Notes: generated from the sequence alone by a model not told the origin. Shown: positions 1 to 9,035, numbered from the stretch's first letter. The stretch: 64,000 bases of DNA from Jeotgalibacillus marinus (GCF_040801915.1 NZ_JBFMIA010000001.1:310001-374000); one strand, 5' to 3'. Numbers and translations are program-made.

Positions 1-79
1 TGTAGGTTTCGTTGTATCATTCGGCTTCTTTGCAGCGATATTTGCACTTGGAACGATCATTTCTATCGTAGGATCATAA
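1..79 (+). CDS. yqzM: YqzM family protein, 3' end only
   Basis: The first 79 bases read in frame 2 as the last 25 residues of a small protein, ending VGS before a TAA stop; the 5' part lies outside the window. The visible peptide is a single hydrophobic helix containing SFGFFAAIF. It closely resembles the C-terminus of B. subtilis YqzM, a membrane peptide of about 44 residues of unknown function whose gene sits beside comEC. It is convergent with comEC here, which matches that location. Identity rests on the C-terminal match and on synteny. Confidence 0.75.
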   Translation, partial: VGFVVSFGFFAAIFALGTIISIVGS

Positions 80-83
80 TGAA

Positions 84-121
84 GTTGTAAAAGGGCCCGC
101 AGATGCTGGCTCTTTTTTTCA
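84..121 (+). terminator. Terminator of yqzM
   Basis: An imperfect hairpin, AGGGCC paired with GGCTCT around a loop of about 10 bases, is followed by a run of seven T. It lies a few bases after the yqzM stop. The stem includes one G-U pair. Confidence 0.6.
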
Positions 122-174
122 TATAAATCGTACAAACCAGCGAGCCGCTCGCGCTTTTATTGTTATTCGATATC

Positions 175-2445
175 TTATGGAATCATCCATTGAAAGGTTC
201 CCTTATCTCCTCTAAAGCGATATTCAATCGCACCATGGGAATACGTGCCCAACATTACTGCGCCTTGCTCAGTGATTCGCTGCGTTACTTCTGGATGCGG
301 ATGATTATAACGATTGTTTACGCCAGCTGAAATAATCGCATAAGTTGGACTCACTTTCGTTAAAAACTCCTGAGACGTGGACGTATGACTACCGTGATGT
401 CCAACTTTTAAAACGTCTGATTTAAGCGAATACCTTGATAAAAGCTCTTGCTCACCTTTTTCTTCTACATCCCCTGTAAATAACCATGTTAGCCCGCCGA
501 ATTTTGCCCAAATCACTAATGAGTCATCATTTCCTTCATAATCACGATCGTGCGGATACAACAATTCAAAGTAGGCATTGCCAGCGGCCCATGAAAATGG
601 AGCGAGTTTTTCCTGTACTGGAATAAATTTGTTTTGTAACTTCATTACTAGCTCTTCCATCGTTTCTTTTTCATAGGAGCTAGGAGAAATCCATACTTCA
701 CCAATTTCTATATAGTCAATTAAATCCAGTGTACCTCCTATATGATCCCAATCGCCATGTGTTAATATAACTGCATCAACAGCCGTAATCCCCCTCGCTT
801 TTAAAACCGGCCAAACGATGTCCTTTCCAACAGAGAATTGATTTTCTTGTGGTCCAAACTGAACAGCACCACCCGTGTCAATTAAATACGTACCATTTCC
901 CCAAGGTAAATCAATCAAAATACTGTCTCCTTGACCAACATCGATAAATAAAACCGATCCAAAGGGATTAAATCTGCTGGAAAACCAATCAAAACAAAGC
1001 ACAATGAGCAAGAATATTATCGCTTTGAAAGGAGCCCTACTTTCCCACCGACTGAACATATAAAAGAGAGCGATGATATAAAAGAATGACAACACATGAG
1101 ATGGTTTTCCAAATACAACTGTGGCAAACGGAAATGTGGATAAAAACATAGAAAACGTATCAAGAAGAAGGACACTTTTTTCTAGCATTCCAGCAAGGAG
1201 GAATGTGACATTTGGAAGAAAAAAGGAAAATAGGTAAAGAAGAAAAAGCGAAGGTAAAAGAAAAAGCGTAAAAATCGGAATGTACAGTAGGTTTGTCACA
1301 AAAGCCATAAAGGATACTTCATGAAAGTGCCACAATAATATGGGTAGGGCACCTAATTGCGCGACTACTGTGACTATAAATACAGACTCTAACCATGACT
1401 TTGCTGATAAAATTCTTGCAGCGGATAATACGAGTGATAAGCTTATTGCATAACTAAGCTGGAATCCAACATGTAATAAAAGAACAGGGTTGATCATCAA
1501 TTGAACAATAATACTTAAGCAAAGAGCTTGAATCAAAGTTATCCGCTTTACTATCATCGTACAAGCGATTACGGCCATCACGACACTAACTGCGCGTACT
1601 ACGGGTGGTGAGGCACCTGTCATAATTGCATAAAGCGGCATTAATACTAATATTACAATGCGAACCTTCTCTTTTGTTAAGCCAATGCGAAGCAAACACC
1701 ACCAAAGTAGACCAACCATCAACCCTACATGCATTCCTGAAATGGCAAGCAGATGAATGACACCAAGCTGCTGATAGGACTCTAATAACTCGCCTTCTAT
1801 ATCAGAACGATCACCAAATAAAAGTGACTTAGCAATTGGCTGCAGCTTTTCTGGAAATACAACTTTGAGATGATTCATTCCCTGTTGTCGTATTTGATCA
1901 AGCTTTTCTCTTATCGTTAATTGAATGGGCTGACATTGTGTGAAATCGTCGGCATTCGAGAGAGTGAATATCCAATGGGTGTTTTGATTCCAAAGATATG
2001 TACGGTAGTTAAAAGAATGGGGATTTCGTGCAGTGGAAGGACGTTCCAGTTCACCTTTCCAATAACACCATGCTGGAGAATTTGAGGCAATGAGTTGAGG
2101 AATGTGCTCATCTTGTAAATATACTTTCACTAGAATAGATTCACCCTTAACTGTTGTTGCTGTGGTCGTAGCTGTTTGTCCTTTTATTTTAAAAGGTTGT
2201 GCTAGTCGTAATGGCAGGCGCTGTTCTTCCCCTGTTAAATGACTCTCATGACCAGACAGAGCGACACTAGTTAACGCCATGAAAATTGCACAGACCCCAA
2301 CACAAATGGCTATTATTTTCATTGATGGTCGGTATCGTACCCACGCAAAAATAAAAAATGGACAAATCAGCGCTCCCCACACGAGGGAGTGCGCTATGGT
2401 CACACCTAAAACCGCCATAAACGCACTAGGAACAAGCCACTTCAT
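175..2445 (-). CDS. comEC: ComEC/Rec2 competence DNA channel
   Basis: This 756-residue polytopic membrane protein is the predicted channel that carries transforming single-stranded DNA across the cytoplasmic membrane. The N-terminus has closely spaced hydrophobic segments, followed by an OB-like extracytoplasmic region, the Competence domain with many membrane helices (about residues 200-490), and a C-terminal metallo-beta-lactamase-like domain. That domain keeps LTHGDWDHIGG (561-571), a GDV motif (about 658) and GHHGSH (about 682), so the metal-ligand set proposed for the nuclease looks intact. The ATG overlaps the comEB stop by 4 bases (ATGA) with AAAGGAG upstream, so the two are translationally coupled. 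Length is usual for Bacillus ComEC (about 776). Confidence 0.96.
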   Translation of the reverse strand: MKWLVPSAFMAVLGVTIAHSLVWGALICPFFIFAWVRYRPSMKIIAICVGVCAIFMALTSVALSGHESHLTGEEQRLPLRLAQPFKIKGQTATTTATTVKGESILVKVYLQDEHIPQLIASNSPAWCYWKGELERPSTARNPHSFNYRTYLWNQNTHWIFTLSNADDFTQCQPIQLTIREKLDQIRQQGMNHLKVVFPEKLQPIAKSLLFGDRSDIEGELLESYQQLGVIHLLAISGMHVGLMVGLLWWCLLRIGLTKEKVRIVILVLMPLYAIMTGASPPVVRAVSVVMAVIACTMIVKRITLIQALCLSIIVQLMINPVLLLHVGFQLSYAISLSLVLSAARILSAKSWLESVFIVTVVAQLGALPILLWHFHEVSFMAFVTNLLYIPIFTLFLLPSLFLLYLFSFFLPNVTFLLAGMLEKSVLLLDTFSMFLSTFPFATVVFGKPSHVLSFFYIIALFYMFSRWESRAPFKAIIFLLIVLCFDWFSSRFNPFGSVLFIDVGQGDSILIDLPWGNGTYLIDTGGAVQFGPQENQFSVGKDIVWPVLKARGITAVDAVILTHGDWDHIGGTLDLIDYIEIGEVWISPSSYEKETMEELVMKLQNKFIPVQEKLAPFSWAAGNAYFELLYPHDRDYEGNDDSLVIWAKFGGLTWLFTGDVEEKGEQELLSRYSLKSDVLKVGHHGSHTSTSQEFLTKVSPTYAIISAGVNNRYNHPHPEVTQRITEQGAVMLGTYSHGAIEYRFRGDKGTFQWMIP

Positions 2446-2924
2446 CCACCCTTCTCCTTTGGTCCTAGAGAACCTAGGAGAGGCTCTAGTGAACGTGATT
2501 CAAACGGCACGTGTTCAAGCTGTACCTTGGCTTGTTGAAATAAATCGATTGCATAAGGATGATTCTTATAATCGGTTGCATAATATATTTTTTTAATACC
2601 CGATTGAATAATAGCTTTGGAACAAGGTAGACATGGAAAATGTGTCACAAACATTTCTGCACCTTCAGTCGGCACTCCAAACTTAGCACATTGCAAAAGT
2701 GCATTCATTTCAGCATGAATCGTTCGAACACAATGATTATCAATGACATAACAACCATCATCAATGCAATGTGTTCCACCTGCTATCGAACCGTTGTATC
2801 CACCTGCCATCATTCTGTTTTCTCGTACGATCATTGCTCCAACGGCAAGTCTTGTACATGTACTTCTAAGCGCTAGCAGATGACTTTGTGCCATAAAATA
2901 TTGATTCCATGAAATTCTTTCCAT
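2442..2924 (-). CDS. comEB: ComEB, dCMP deaminase family
   Basis: A 160-residue zinc-dependent deoxycytidylate deaminase family protein. It has the catalytic HAE at residues 70-72 and the zinc-ligand motif PCLPC at 97-101. The family converts dCMP to dUMP for dTTP synthesis. In B. subtilis comEB lies in the comE operon and is not essential for DNA uptake, although a role in localising competence proteins has been reported. It follows comEA by 52 bases and overlaps comEC by 4 bases, so it is in the middle of the operon. No key residue is missing. Confidence 0.93.
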   Translation of the reverse strand: MERISWNQYFMAQSHLLALRSTCTRLAVGAMIVRENRMMAGGYNGSIAGGTHCIDDGCYVIDNHCVRTIHAEMNALLQCAKFGVPTEGAEMFVTHFPCLPCSKAIIQSGIKKIYYATDYKNHPYAIDLFQQAKVQLEHVPFESRSLEPLLGSLGPKEKGG

Positions 2925-2976
2925 TTAAAACCGCTCCTTCATTTAACATTCATCGCTACTATTTTCGCTGAAAATA

Positions 2977-3600
2977 CTACTTTGTATCAATCAATTCTTC
3001 CATTTTATCAAACGTTTTGTCCCCGATGCCCGAGATTTTTTTAATATCTTCAATGGATTCAAATCGCCCAACTGTATCACGAAAGTCTATGATCGCCTGG
3101 GCCTTAGCTTGTCCTATTCCTGGAATTGTCTGAAGAGTTGTTGAATCAGCTTCATTGAGATTGATCTTACCATTTTGACTTTCCCCACTTTCCCTTTCTG
3201 GTGATTGGGTAGTATGAATTACACTCGGAATTTCCTCTCCAACTGCAGGGATGTAGACAACCATTTCATCATGAATTTTCTGCGCAAGATTAACGGAAGT
3301 CATTTCAGCTTCGTCTGTTGTACCTCCAGCAAGCTGAATTAAATCAACCACACGGTCTCCATCATTTACTTGATAGACGCCTGGGAGATTAACCATTCCT
3401 TTTATATCTACTTGCACTAGGATCGATTCTGATTTTGGGGCTTCTTCGACAGCTGGGGTTACGGGTTCTTGAGCTGGAACGAGAGGTGTTGGGATTTCTG
3501 TTGAGGCATTTTTGAAAGGATTAAACAGTAGAAAACAAACAAGCAAAAGGGGAATTATGATCAGCAACGTTCGTTGGTTTGAGCGCAACCACTCATGCAT
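2977..3600 (-). CDS. comEA: ComEA, DNA receptor for competence
   Basis: ComEA is a membrane-anchored double-stranded DNA receptor that hands DNA to ComEC. Seen: a short cytoplasmic start, one transmembrane helix (about residues 8-26), a Pro/Glu-rich linker, a SLBB-like domain (about 60-120) and a C-terminal tandem helix-hairpin-helix DNA-binding domain with PGIG and SGIG motifs. The frame is open 15 bases further upstream, but GGAGGTG (3607-3613) lies 6 bases before the ATG at 3598-3600, so that ATG is chosen (207 residues). In B. subtilis the divergent comER gene sits upstream; it is absent here. Confidence 0.93.
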   Translation of the reverse strand: MHEWLRSNQRTLLIIIPLLLVCFLLFNPFKNASTEIPTPLVPAQEPVTPAVEEAPKSESILVQVDIKGMVNLPGVYQVNDGDRVVDLIQLAGGTTDEAEMTSVNLAQKIHDEMVVYIPAVGEEIPSVIHTTQSPERESGESQNGKINLNEADSTTLQTIPGIGQAKAQAIIDFRDTVGRFESIEDIKKISGIGDKTFDKMEELIDTK

Positions 3601-3653
3601 TCTTTTCACCTCCATTTGGCAATGAAGAAAAAGAAAGGAGCGTACTTGTTAGT

Positions 3654-3682
3654 ATTCTATAGCACGATGAAAATTCCTGCAA
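3654..3682 (-). promoter_or_regulatory. Candidate sigma-A promoter of comEA
   Basis: TTGCAG (3677-3682), a 17-base spacer and TAGAAT (3654-3659) precede comEA. I did not find a clear pair of ComK boxes (AAAA-N5-TTTT), although ComK drives this operon in B. subtilis. Confidence 0.45.
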
Positions 3683-3685
3683 GTA

Positions 3686-3713
3686 ATAAAAAGATGAGAA
3701 TAAATCTCATCCT
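3686..3713 (-). terminator. Terminator after yqeM
   Basis: GATGAG and CTCATC (3693-3698 and 3706-3711) form a perfect 6-bp stem (7 with the flanking pair) around 7 bases, followed on the minus strand by TTTTTATT. It separates the yqeG-yqeM operon from the comE operon. Confidence 0.7.
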
Positions 3714-3787
3714 TTATTTTTACTGTAGCCCTGGCTAGCCCTGAAGGTGTCGGGGCTGATTGAGCCGCTTATTACACTTTGAACTTA

Positions 3788-4537
3788 TCACTTAATACAC
3801 GTAAAGAAGATTCGCTCACTGTTTTCTTCTAGTGATAATACAGGTGAGAAGTCGGCGGTCACAGATTCAATTGTGAATCCGGCGTCTTCTAGCCAAATAC
3901 GGTATTGTTCGATTGAAAATGTACGTTGTTTATGGAGTTCGTCAAAACGAACGTACTGATCTCGATCCGCGTCTTCCATCACAAAAAATGAAAGTTCGTT
4001 TTCAGCGCTATGAGGATGTTCACCTTCAAATGAATTCCAAATATAAGCAACGTTACCATCATCATAAGTAAACGTTTGATCAACAAAAAGATGCTCAATT
4101 TTAAAGATAGAATGCACATCAAATAAAAACAGTCCCCCTGAGCTTAGCTGACGATACATATTATCGAATGTTCTCTTAAAGTCTTCTTCACGTTCTAGAT
4201 AATTTAACGAATCACAAAAAATCGTGATAATATCAAAGGGTTCGAAACCTTCCACTTTTGCCATATTTTGCTTAAAAAGTTGAAGTGGAACTCCTGCGTT
4301 TTGCGCTTTGTTAGAAGCAACCGCAAGCATCGACTCAGACAGATCAATCCCCGTTACCTCAAAACCTTCTTGTGCAATTTGCAGGGTCCACTCTCCCGTT
4401 CCACATCCAACATCAAGTAGTCTGCGTCCAGTGCTCCCGAATTGCGCCTGTTTCTCTAACACAAAACGCGTCCATAGATCGTAAGGCATATCACTCATTA
4501 GCTGATCATAAATCTCAGCAAAGCGGCCGTAGCTCAT
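3788..4537 (-). CDS. yqeM: Class I SAM-dependent methyltransferase YqeM
   Basis: A 249-residue Rossmann-fold methyltransferase with SAM-binding motif I LLDVGCGTG at residues 40-48 and the acidic end of strand 2 at GIDLS. The substrate is not known. It is the last gene of the yqeG operon and its ATG overlaps the rsfS stop by 4 bases. Its position and length match B. subtilis YqeM. Neighbours act in ribosome assembly and tRNA/NAD metabolism, but that does not define a substrate. Confidence 0.88.
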   Translation of the reverse strand: MSYGRFAEIYDQLMSDMPYDLWTRFVLEKQAQFGSTGRRLLDVGCGTGEWTLQIAQEGFEVTGIDLSESMLAVASNKAQNAGVPLQLFKQNMAKVEGFEPFDIITIFCDSLNYLEREEDFKRTFDNMYRQLSSGGLFLFDVHSIFKIEHLFVDQTFTYDDGNVAYIWNSFEGEHPHSAENELSFFVMEDADRDQYVRFDELHKQRTFSIEQYRIWLEDAGFTIESVTADFSPVLSLEENSERIFFTCIK

Positions 4538-4890
4538 CCCTTTATGCTACTCGAAACATCTTGAATCGGAGCATCGCCCCAAAGTTTTTCAAGCTTATAG
4601 TAGTCTCGTTCTTCGCGGTGGAATACATGTACAACAACGTCTCCTAAGTCAACTAGCACCCAACGAGCTTCGTCATACCCTTCCATACGCTTAATTGAAT
4701 AACCTTCTTCTTCCGCACGATCTTTCACTTCTTTCGCGATTGCTTGAACTTGTTTATCCGAGTTACCGTGACAAATAATGAAGAAATCTGCAATGAGTGA
4801 AATGCCTTTCATATTAAGAGCTACGATATCCTCTGCGCGCTTGTCATCTACTGCTGTATAAGCAATCTTTAATAAATCAATTTCATTCAT
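4534..4890 (-). CDS. rsfS: Ribosome silencing factor RsfS
   Basis: A 118-residue RsfS/YbeB/DUF143 family protein. The family binds L14 of the large ribosomal subunit and blocks joining of the 30S subunit when nutrients are scarce. The single alpha/beta domain includes the family-typical ADFFIICHGNSDKQVQAIA and ARWVLVDLGDVVVHVF stretches. It overlaps yqeK by 8 bases and yqeM by 4, so expression must be coupled. Length is usual. Confidence 0.94.
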   Translation of the reverse strand: MNEIDLLKIAYTAVDDKRAEDIVALNMKGISLIADFFIICHGNSDKQVQAIAKEVKDRAEEEGYSIKRMEGYDEARWVLVDLGDVVVHVFHREERDYYKLEKLWGDAPIQDVSSSIKG

Positions 4891-5461
4891 ATTTACTTTT
4901 CTCCTTTTGTAGCATCACATCGTTATAACACTCAAGTGTATCTGGAAAGATGCGCTGTTTTTTTTCAATTAAAAATAAGATTGATTGCTTAACAGCCCGG
5001 CTAAGCGCTCTGTCAATGTCTTCATAAGCAACCTCTCTTACTTTTTCAACACCTGTAAATTTTCGACTAGGCTCTATGTAATCTGCAACATAGATGATTT
5101 TTTCAAGCAAACTCATCTTCGCACGTCCTGTTGTATGGAAACGAATCGCATTCAAGACATCTTGAGACTCAATACCGATCGTTACTTTTGCAAGGTACGC
5201 TCCAACTGGTGCATGCCAAAGCTCATGATGAAATTGCATCAGTCGTTGATCCATGTCTTCTTTTTGCAATAAATTTTTCATATCATCTCGGTCATGATGC
5301 TTGGCTGCATCATGTAAAATAGCTGCCATCTCTGCATGCTCAACGTTTGCCCCGTGCTTCTCTGCTAATTCTTTGGCTGTTTCAACCACACCAAGTGTAT
5401 GCATATACCTTCTTTCTGGCAACACCTTTTGGACATACGTTAAAGCTTCTTCACGATTCAT
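4883..5461 (-). CDS. yqeK: YqeK, HD-domain diadenosine tetraphosphatase
   Basis: A 192-residue HD-superfamily phosphohydrolase. The first metal ligand is H21 in RRYMHTLGV and the HD pair is at 50-51 in AILHDAAKHH; a later D in YVADYIEP completes the set. Known YqeK proteins split Ap4A symmetrically into two ADP. It overlaps nadD by 11 bases and rsfS by 8. Confidence 0.92.
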   Translation of the reverse strand: MNREEALTYVQKVLPERRYMHTLGVVETAKELAEKHGANVEHAEMAAILHDAAKHHDRDDMKNLLQKEDMDQRLMQFHHELWHAPVGAYLAKVTIGIESQDVLNAIRFHTTGRAKMSLLEKIIYVADYIEPSRKFTGVEKVREVAYEDIDRALSRAVKQSILFLIEKKQRIFPDTLECYNDVMLQKEKSKYE

Positions 5462-6026
5462 ATAATTCCTCCTTGGTTATATAGTCATAAACCTTTTGTG
5501 GAAGCAAAAAAGTGACATCGATTCCGTTTCTTATACGCTGTCTTAATAAGGTTGAGGAAAGGTCAATCATAGGCGTTTGAATCATTTGAACTGGATAATC
5601 TGTTTCTCCAGATGACCCATGCCTTCTCACGCCAACAAATTGAACTTCCCCTGCGAGCTCAGTAATCCTTGACCACCTAGGTAAATAATCAATCATGTCT
5701 CCACCAATGATAAAATAAAACTGGACACCAGGATCTCTTTTTTTTAACCTTATAATTGTATCATACGTGTATGAAGGGCCTGATCGTTCAAATTCAATAA
5801 GTTCCAGTCGAAAATAAGGTATTTCTTCAATCGCCATTTCTACCATTTTAATTCGATGCTCATCTGATGCGCCACCAGATGTATTTTTATGCGGTGGTCG
5901 TCCGCTAGGCATGAATCGTACCTCATCTAATGATAAAGCATGGTACACTTCATTTGCTATCAATAAGTGGCCAACGTGAAGCGGGTCAAATGTACCGCCT
6001 AGAATTCCTACCTTTTTCGCTGTCAT
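5451..6026 (-). CDS. nadD: Nicotinate-mononucleotide adenylyltransferase
   Basis: NadD joins ATP and nicotinic acid mononucleotide to make deamido-NAD, the penultimate step of NAD synthesis. The nucleotidyltransferase signature GGTFDPLHVGH is at residues 10-20, and the C-terminal ATP-binding motif appears as LSSTLLRQRI. The start ATG and the yhbY stop share one base (TAATG). At 191 residues it is of usual size. The NAD repressor gene niaR lies 53 kb away in the same window. Confidence 0.96.
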   Translation of the reverse strand: MTAKKVGILGGTFDPLHVGHLLIANEVYHALSLDEVRFMPSGRPPHKNTSGGASDEHRIKMVEMAIEEIPYFRLELIEFERSGPSYTYDTIIRLKKRDPGVQFYFIIGGDMIDYLPRWSRITELAGEVQFVGVRRHGSSGETDYPVQMIQTPMIDLSSTLLRQRIRNGIDVTFLLPQKVYDYITKEELYES

Positions 6027-6325
6027 TATTTCACCTTTGGTAATTCCAGCTTCTTATTCTCACGTGATTCTTTGTAAACAACAACAATGTTACCGATTAT
6101 TTGAACAAGTTCAGCACGTGTTCCTTTTGTAATCATTGTTGCAACATCGTCTTTGTCTTGTTCACAGTTTTGAAGAACACTTATTTTAAGCAGTTCTCTT
6201 GCTTCTAACGCTTCTCGAACTTGTTTAATCATATTATCATTTACTCCACCTTTTCCAACTTGAAAAATAGGTGATAAATGGTGTGCTTCCGCACGTAAAT
6301 ACCTTTTTTGCTTACCTGTTAACAT
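6026..6325 (-). CDS. yhbY: YhbY family RNA-binding protein (YqeI)
   Basis: A 99-residue CRM/YhbY-domain protein with the KH-like RNA-binding loop around QVGKGGVND (residues 22-30). Family members bind pre-50S ribosomal particles. It is preceded by AGGAGG and overlaps aroE by 7 bases. The neighbouring GTPase YqeH and RsfS support a role in ribosome assembly. Confidence 0.92.
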   Translation of the reverse strand: MLTGKQKRYLRAEAHHLSPIFQVGKGGVNDNMIKQVREALEARELLKISVLQNCEQDKDDVATMITKGTRAELVQIIGNIVVVYKESRENKKLELPKVK

Positions 6326-7164
6326 GTTGATCCTCCTTGATCTTTTACGATCATTTTAATTGCTTTTTCTGTATTTGGCTTCTTACCTGTCCACTCTTTA
6401 AACGCTAATGCACCTTGATGGACAAACATTCCGACTCCATTTAGCGTGTCCGCGCCATTTTCGCTTGCTTTTCTTAAAAAACGGGTTTTCAGCGGGTTGT
6501 AGATAATATCAACGGCAAGCGCCCCTTGTTTGATTTCTGAAACATCGATTGGCAGGTGATCGATTTCTGGGAACATCCCTACAGAAGTTGTATTGATAAT
6601 AATATCGAAATGAGAAAGCTTCTGTTGTGCTTCTTGCGTGGTGATCGCAACGTTTAATTCATTGTTATTCATGTTTTCAACTAATGACGCAGCTCGTTCG
6701 AATGTACGATTTGTGACTCTAATCGTCATTGGTGAAAGCTGAGATAACGCATAATAGATTCCTTTTGCAGCACCACCAGCACCGATGATTAAAATAGAGG
6801 ACTGCTTAATTTGTTGTATAGATCGTTTTTCAATCAATGACTGAACAAATCCAAGACCATCTGTATTTTTCCCAATCAACTGCCCGCCTTGTACCACGAC
6901 CGTATTAACAGCACCTATCGCTTTTGCAGCTGGATCAATTTGATCTAATAATGGAATAATCGCTTCTTTAAAAGGAATGGTTACGTTCCAGCCTGAGAGA
7001 CCTAGCACTTTCATTCCTGTTACTGCCTCTTTCAATTCTAGGGGTTGAACTTCAAAAGCTTGATAATGCCCATCAATTGCTTGATCCTTTAACCAATAAT
7101 TGTGCATGAGTGGTGATTTTGATTGCTCGATTGGATAACCAATCACACCTAATAATATTTTCAA
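6319..7164 (-). CDS. aroE: Shikimate dehydrogenase
   Basis: AroE reduces 3-dehydroshikimate to shikimate with NADPH. Seen: the substrate motif SKSPLMHN, the catalytic lysine in NVTIPFK (about residue 66), NTDGLGF, and the nucleotide loop GAGGAAKG. The frame is open from a GTG at 7173, but that GTG lies inside the Shine-Dalgarno sequence GAGGTGA. A TTG at 7162-7164 sits 6 bases after it and gives the family-typical N-terminus MKILLGVIGYPIEQS, so TTG is chosen (281 residues). Confidence 0.92.
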   Translation of the reverse strand: MKILLGVIGYPIEQSKSPLMHNYWLKDQAIDGHYQAFEVQPLELKEAVTGMKVLGLSGWNVTIPFKEAIIPLLDQIDPAAKAIGAVNTVVVQGGQLIGKNTDGLGFVQSLIEKRSIQQIKQSSILIIGAGGAAKGIYYALSQLSPMTIRVTNRTFERAASLVENMNNNELNVAITTQEAQQKLSHFDIIINTTSVGMFPEIDHLPIDVSEIKQGALAVDIIYNPLKTRFLRKASENGADTLNGVGMFVHQGALAFKEWTGKKPNTEKAIKMIVKDQGGSTC

Positions 7165-7182
7165 ACGATTCACCTCTTACTC

Positions 7183-8289
7183 TTAAATGAGGGATTTTCT
7201 GATGAGTACGCTAACTCCTTTTGGAGCGTATGCTGCAATCTTGGCTCCAGGTTCATTGATCGTAATCCAACCTAAACCGGAGAAAACCACATCCATTTTT
7301 TCATCCTTTATGGAAAATTCATGACGGACTAATTCTGGAAAGCTCTCTAAGTCCTCTAAGCGTGGAGGCGATAACATCTCACCGCGATGACGATCATATA
7401 AATCGTCCGCTTTTTCTAATTTTGTCCTGTGAAGTTCAAGTTCATTTGAAAAATAGCAGGTAAATGACTTTCTTCCTCCACTGATATAATCAAATCGAGC
7501 CAACCCACCAATGAATAATGATTGTTCTTCATTTAATTGAAAAATCTTTGGTTTCATTTCTTTTCTTGGCATCACATGTTTCAAATCTTTCTTGTTTACA
7601 ACATGGGCCATTTGGTCACGATTAATAATACCAGGTGTATCGATAATGGCTTGTCCGTCATCGAGTGGAATTTCTATCATATCAAGTGTGGTGCCAGGGA
7701 ATTGAGACGTTGTAATGACATCACCTTCACCCGTAACCTCTTTAATAATACGATTGATAAATGTCGATTTCCCAACATTCGTACAACCAACAATATAAAC
7801 ATCTCGACCTTTACGATATTTTTCAATCGTGGCAAGCGCTTCTGTAATATGATGACCTTTTTCAGCGCTACAAAGAAGAACATCGACAGGCTTAAGCCCT
7901 AGCTGCTTTGCTTCATACTTCATCCAATTAATCAACTTATTTGGCTTCACTGACTTTGGTAAAATGTCGGATTTGTTTCCAATTAACAAGACAGGGTTTT
8001 TGCCTACAAAACGGTGTAATCCATTTAAAAAGCTTCCGTTGAAATCAACAATATCAACCACCTTTACAATAAGTGCATCGACTTGTCCCAATCCATTTAA
8101 AATTTTCAAGAAGTCATCATCTGTCAACGCGACATCTTGCACCTCGTTGTAATGTTTTAATCGGAAACAACGCTGACAAATCACTTGTTCTTTTTCTAAG
8201 CTTGATGGTGGAGCATAGCCAATACCTTCTTTATCAACTGTTTGAATCATAACTCCGCAACCAATACAGGTAACGTTCATTTCACTCAC
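7183..8289 (-). CDS. yqeH: YqeH, circularly permuted GTPase
   Basis: YqeH is a GTPase needed for 30S subunit assembly in B. subtilis. The N-terminus holds a four-cysteine zinc site (C8, C11, C38, C41). GTPase motifs are permuted: NKSD (G4, about 105-108) precedes the P-loop GCTNVGKST (G1, 168-176) and DTPG (G3). GTG at 8289 overlaps the yqeG stop (GTGA), and GGGAGG is 7 bases upstream; an ATG three codons later is too far from it. Length 368 is usual. Confidence 0.95.
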   Translation of the reverse strand: MSEMNVTCIGCGVMIQTVDKEGIGYAPPSSLEKEQVICQRCFRLKHYNEVQDVALTDDDFLKILNGLGQVDALIVKVVDIVDFNGSFLNGLHRFVGKNPVLLIGNKSDILPKSVKPNKLINWMKYEAKQLGLKPVDVLLCSAEKGHHITEALATIEKYRKGRDVYIVGCTNVGKSTFINRIIKEVTGEGDVITTSQFPGTTLDMIEIPLDDGQAIIDTPGIINRDQMAHVVNKKDLKHVMPRKEMKPKIFQLNEEQSLFIGGLARFDYISGGRKSFTCYFSNELELHRTKLEKADDLYDRHRGEMLSPPRLEDLESFPELVRHEFSIKDEKMDVVFSGLGWITINEPGAKIAAYAPKGVSVLIRKSLI

Positions 8290-8807
8290 TGTTTATCCTC
8301 CCATTGGATCATATTCTTTCGCTTGAAAAATTTTAGCAATCTTCGTTCTATCATGCGATTTATTCGAGTAAAAAACCCATCTGTTTTCGCAACAGGTACT
8401 ACTAAAATGGTATAAAGATTATTCCGATTTCCACCTAATACATCAGTCAATAGCTGATCACCAATAACAACGGTTTCTTCCGTTTTAACCTTCATATCTT
8501 TAATCGCTCGTCTAAAGGCACGACCCATAGGCTTTCTTGCATTATAGATAAACGGTACACCAATTGGGTCCGAGAAGGCCGCTACACGAAGCTGATTATT
8601 ATTTGACACAATGGTGACAAGGATTTCATTTTTTTGCATTGATTCGATCCATTCCATCAAACGAGGTGTAGCATTTTTACGATCCCATTCAACCAATGTA
8701 TTATCTAAGTCTGTAATTATGGCTTTTATACCCTGATTTTTAAGTTTCTCAGGAGAAATGTCAAAAATACTGTCGACATATTCATTTGGCAAAAATAATT
8801 TAATCAA
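8286..8807 (-). CDS. yqeG: YqeG, HAD-superfamily phosphatase
   Basis: A 173-residue IIIA-type HAD phosphatase, first gene of the operon. The catalytic DxD is at D33/D35 in ITDLDNTLVEWD; VVIGDQLLTDV supplies the late acidic motif. The start is TTG at 8805-8807, preceded by GAGGTGA. Its physiological substrate is not known. The strong promoter at 8839-8867 fits its place as operon head. Confidence 0.9.
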   Translation of the reverse strand: MIKLFLPNEYVDSIFDISPEKLKNQGIKAIITDLDNTLVEWDRKNATPRLMEWIESMQKNEILVTIVSNNNQLRVAAFSDPIGVPFIYNARKPMGRAFRRAIKDMKVKTEETVVIGDQLLTDVLGGNRNNLYTILVVPVAKTDGFFTRINRMIERRLLKFFKRKNMIQWEDKQ

Positions 8808-8838
8808 CTTGACTCACCTCATTTAGTTTTAAATACTA

Positions 8839-8867
8839 ATAATACAGTATCCTACAAAGGATATCAA
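8839..8867 (-). promoter_or_regulatory. Sigma-A promoter of the yqeG operon
   Basis: TTGATA (8862-8867), exactly 17 bases, then TATTAT (8839-8844). The next gene downstream is yqeG, whose start is about 32 bases from the -10 element. Confidence 0.7.
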
Positions 8868-8928
8868 AACACAATTAAATAATAAGAAAGGTGATAATCG
8901 TTCGACAAATTTAGTCATTCTCCCAATC

Positions 8929-9027
8929 TGTGGATAACTCCATAATCCCCCAATCCTTTGAGGCATATAGGCTGATGAGAGATATCTACAGGTTTCACAC
9001 AGAATATCCACCGACCGCTGTGGATAA
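8929..9027. promoter_or_regulatory. DnaA-box cluster between yqeG and sda
   Basis: Two perfect DnaA boxes, TGTGGATAA at 8929-8937 and 9019-9027, both match the inverse of TTATCCACA. Two weaker sites, ATATCTACA (8982-8990) and ATATCCACC (9004-9012), lie between them. In B. subtilis the sda promoter is activated by DnaA through such boxes; the same arrangement here suggests conserved coupling of replication status to sda. Confidence 0.75.
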
Positions 9028-9035
9028 CAGAACGC

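Noticed and set aside
2279..2596. A 105-codon plus-strand frame at the comEB/comEC junction
   Set aside because: Antisense to two well-supported genes and without ribosome site.
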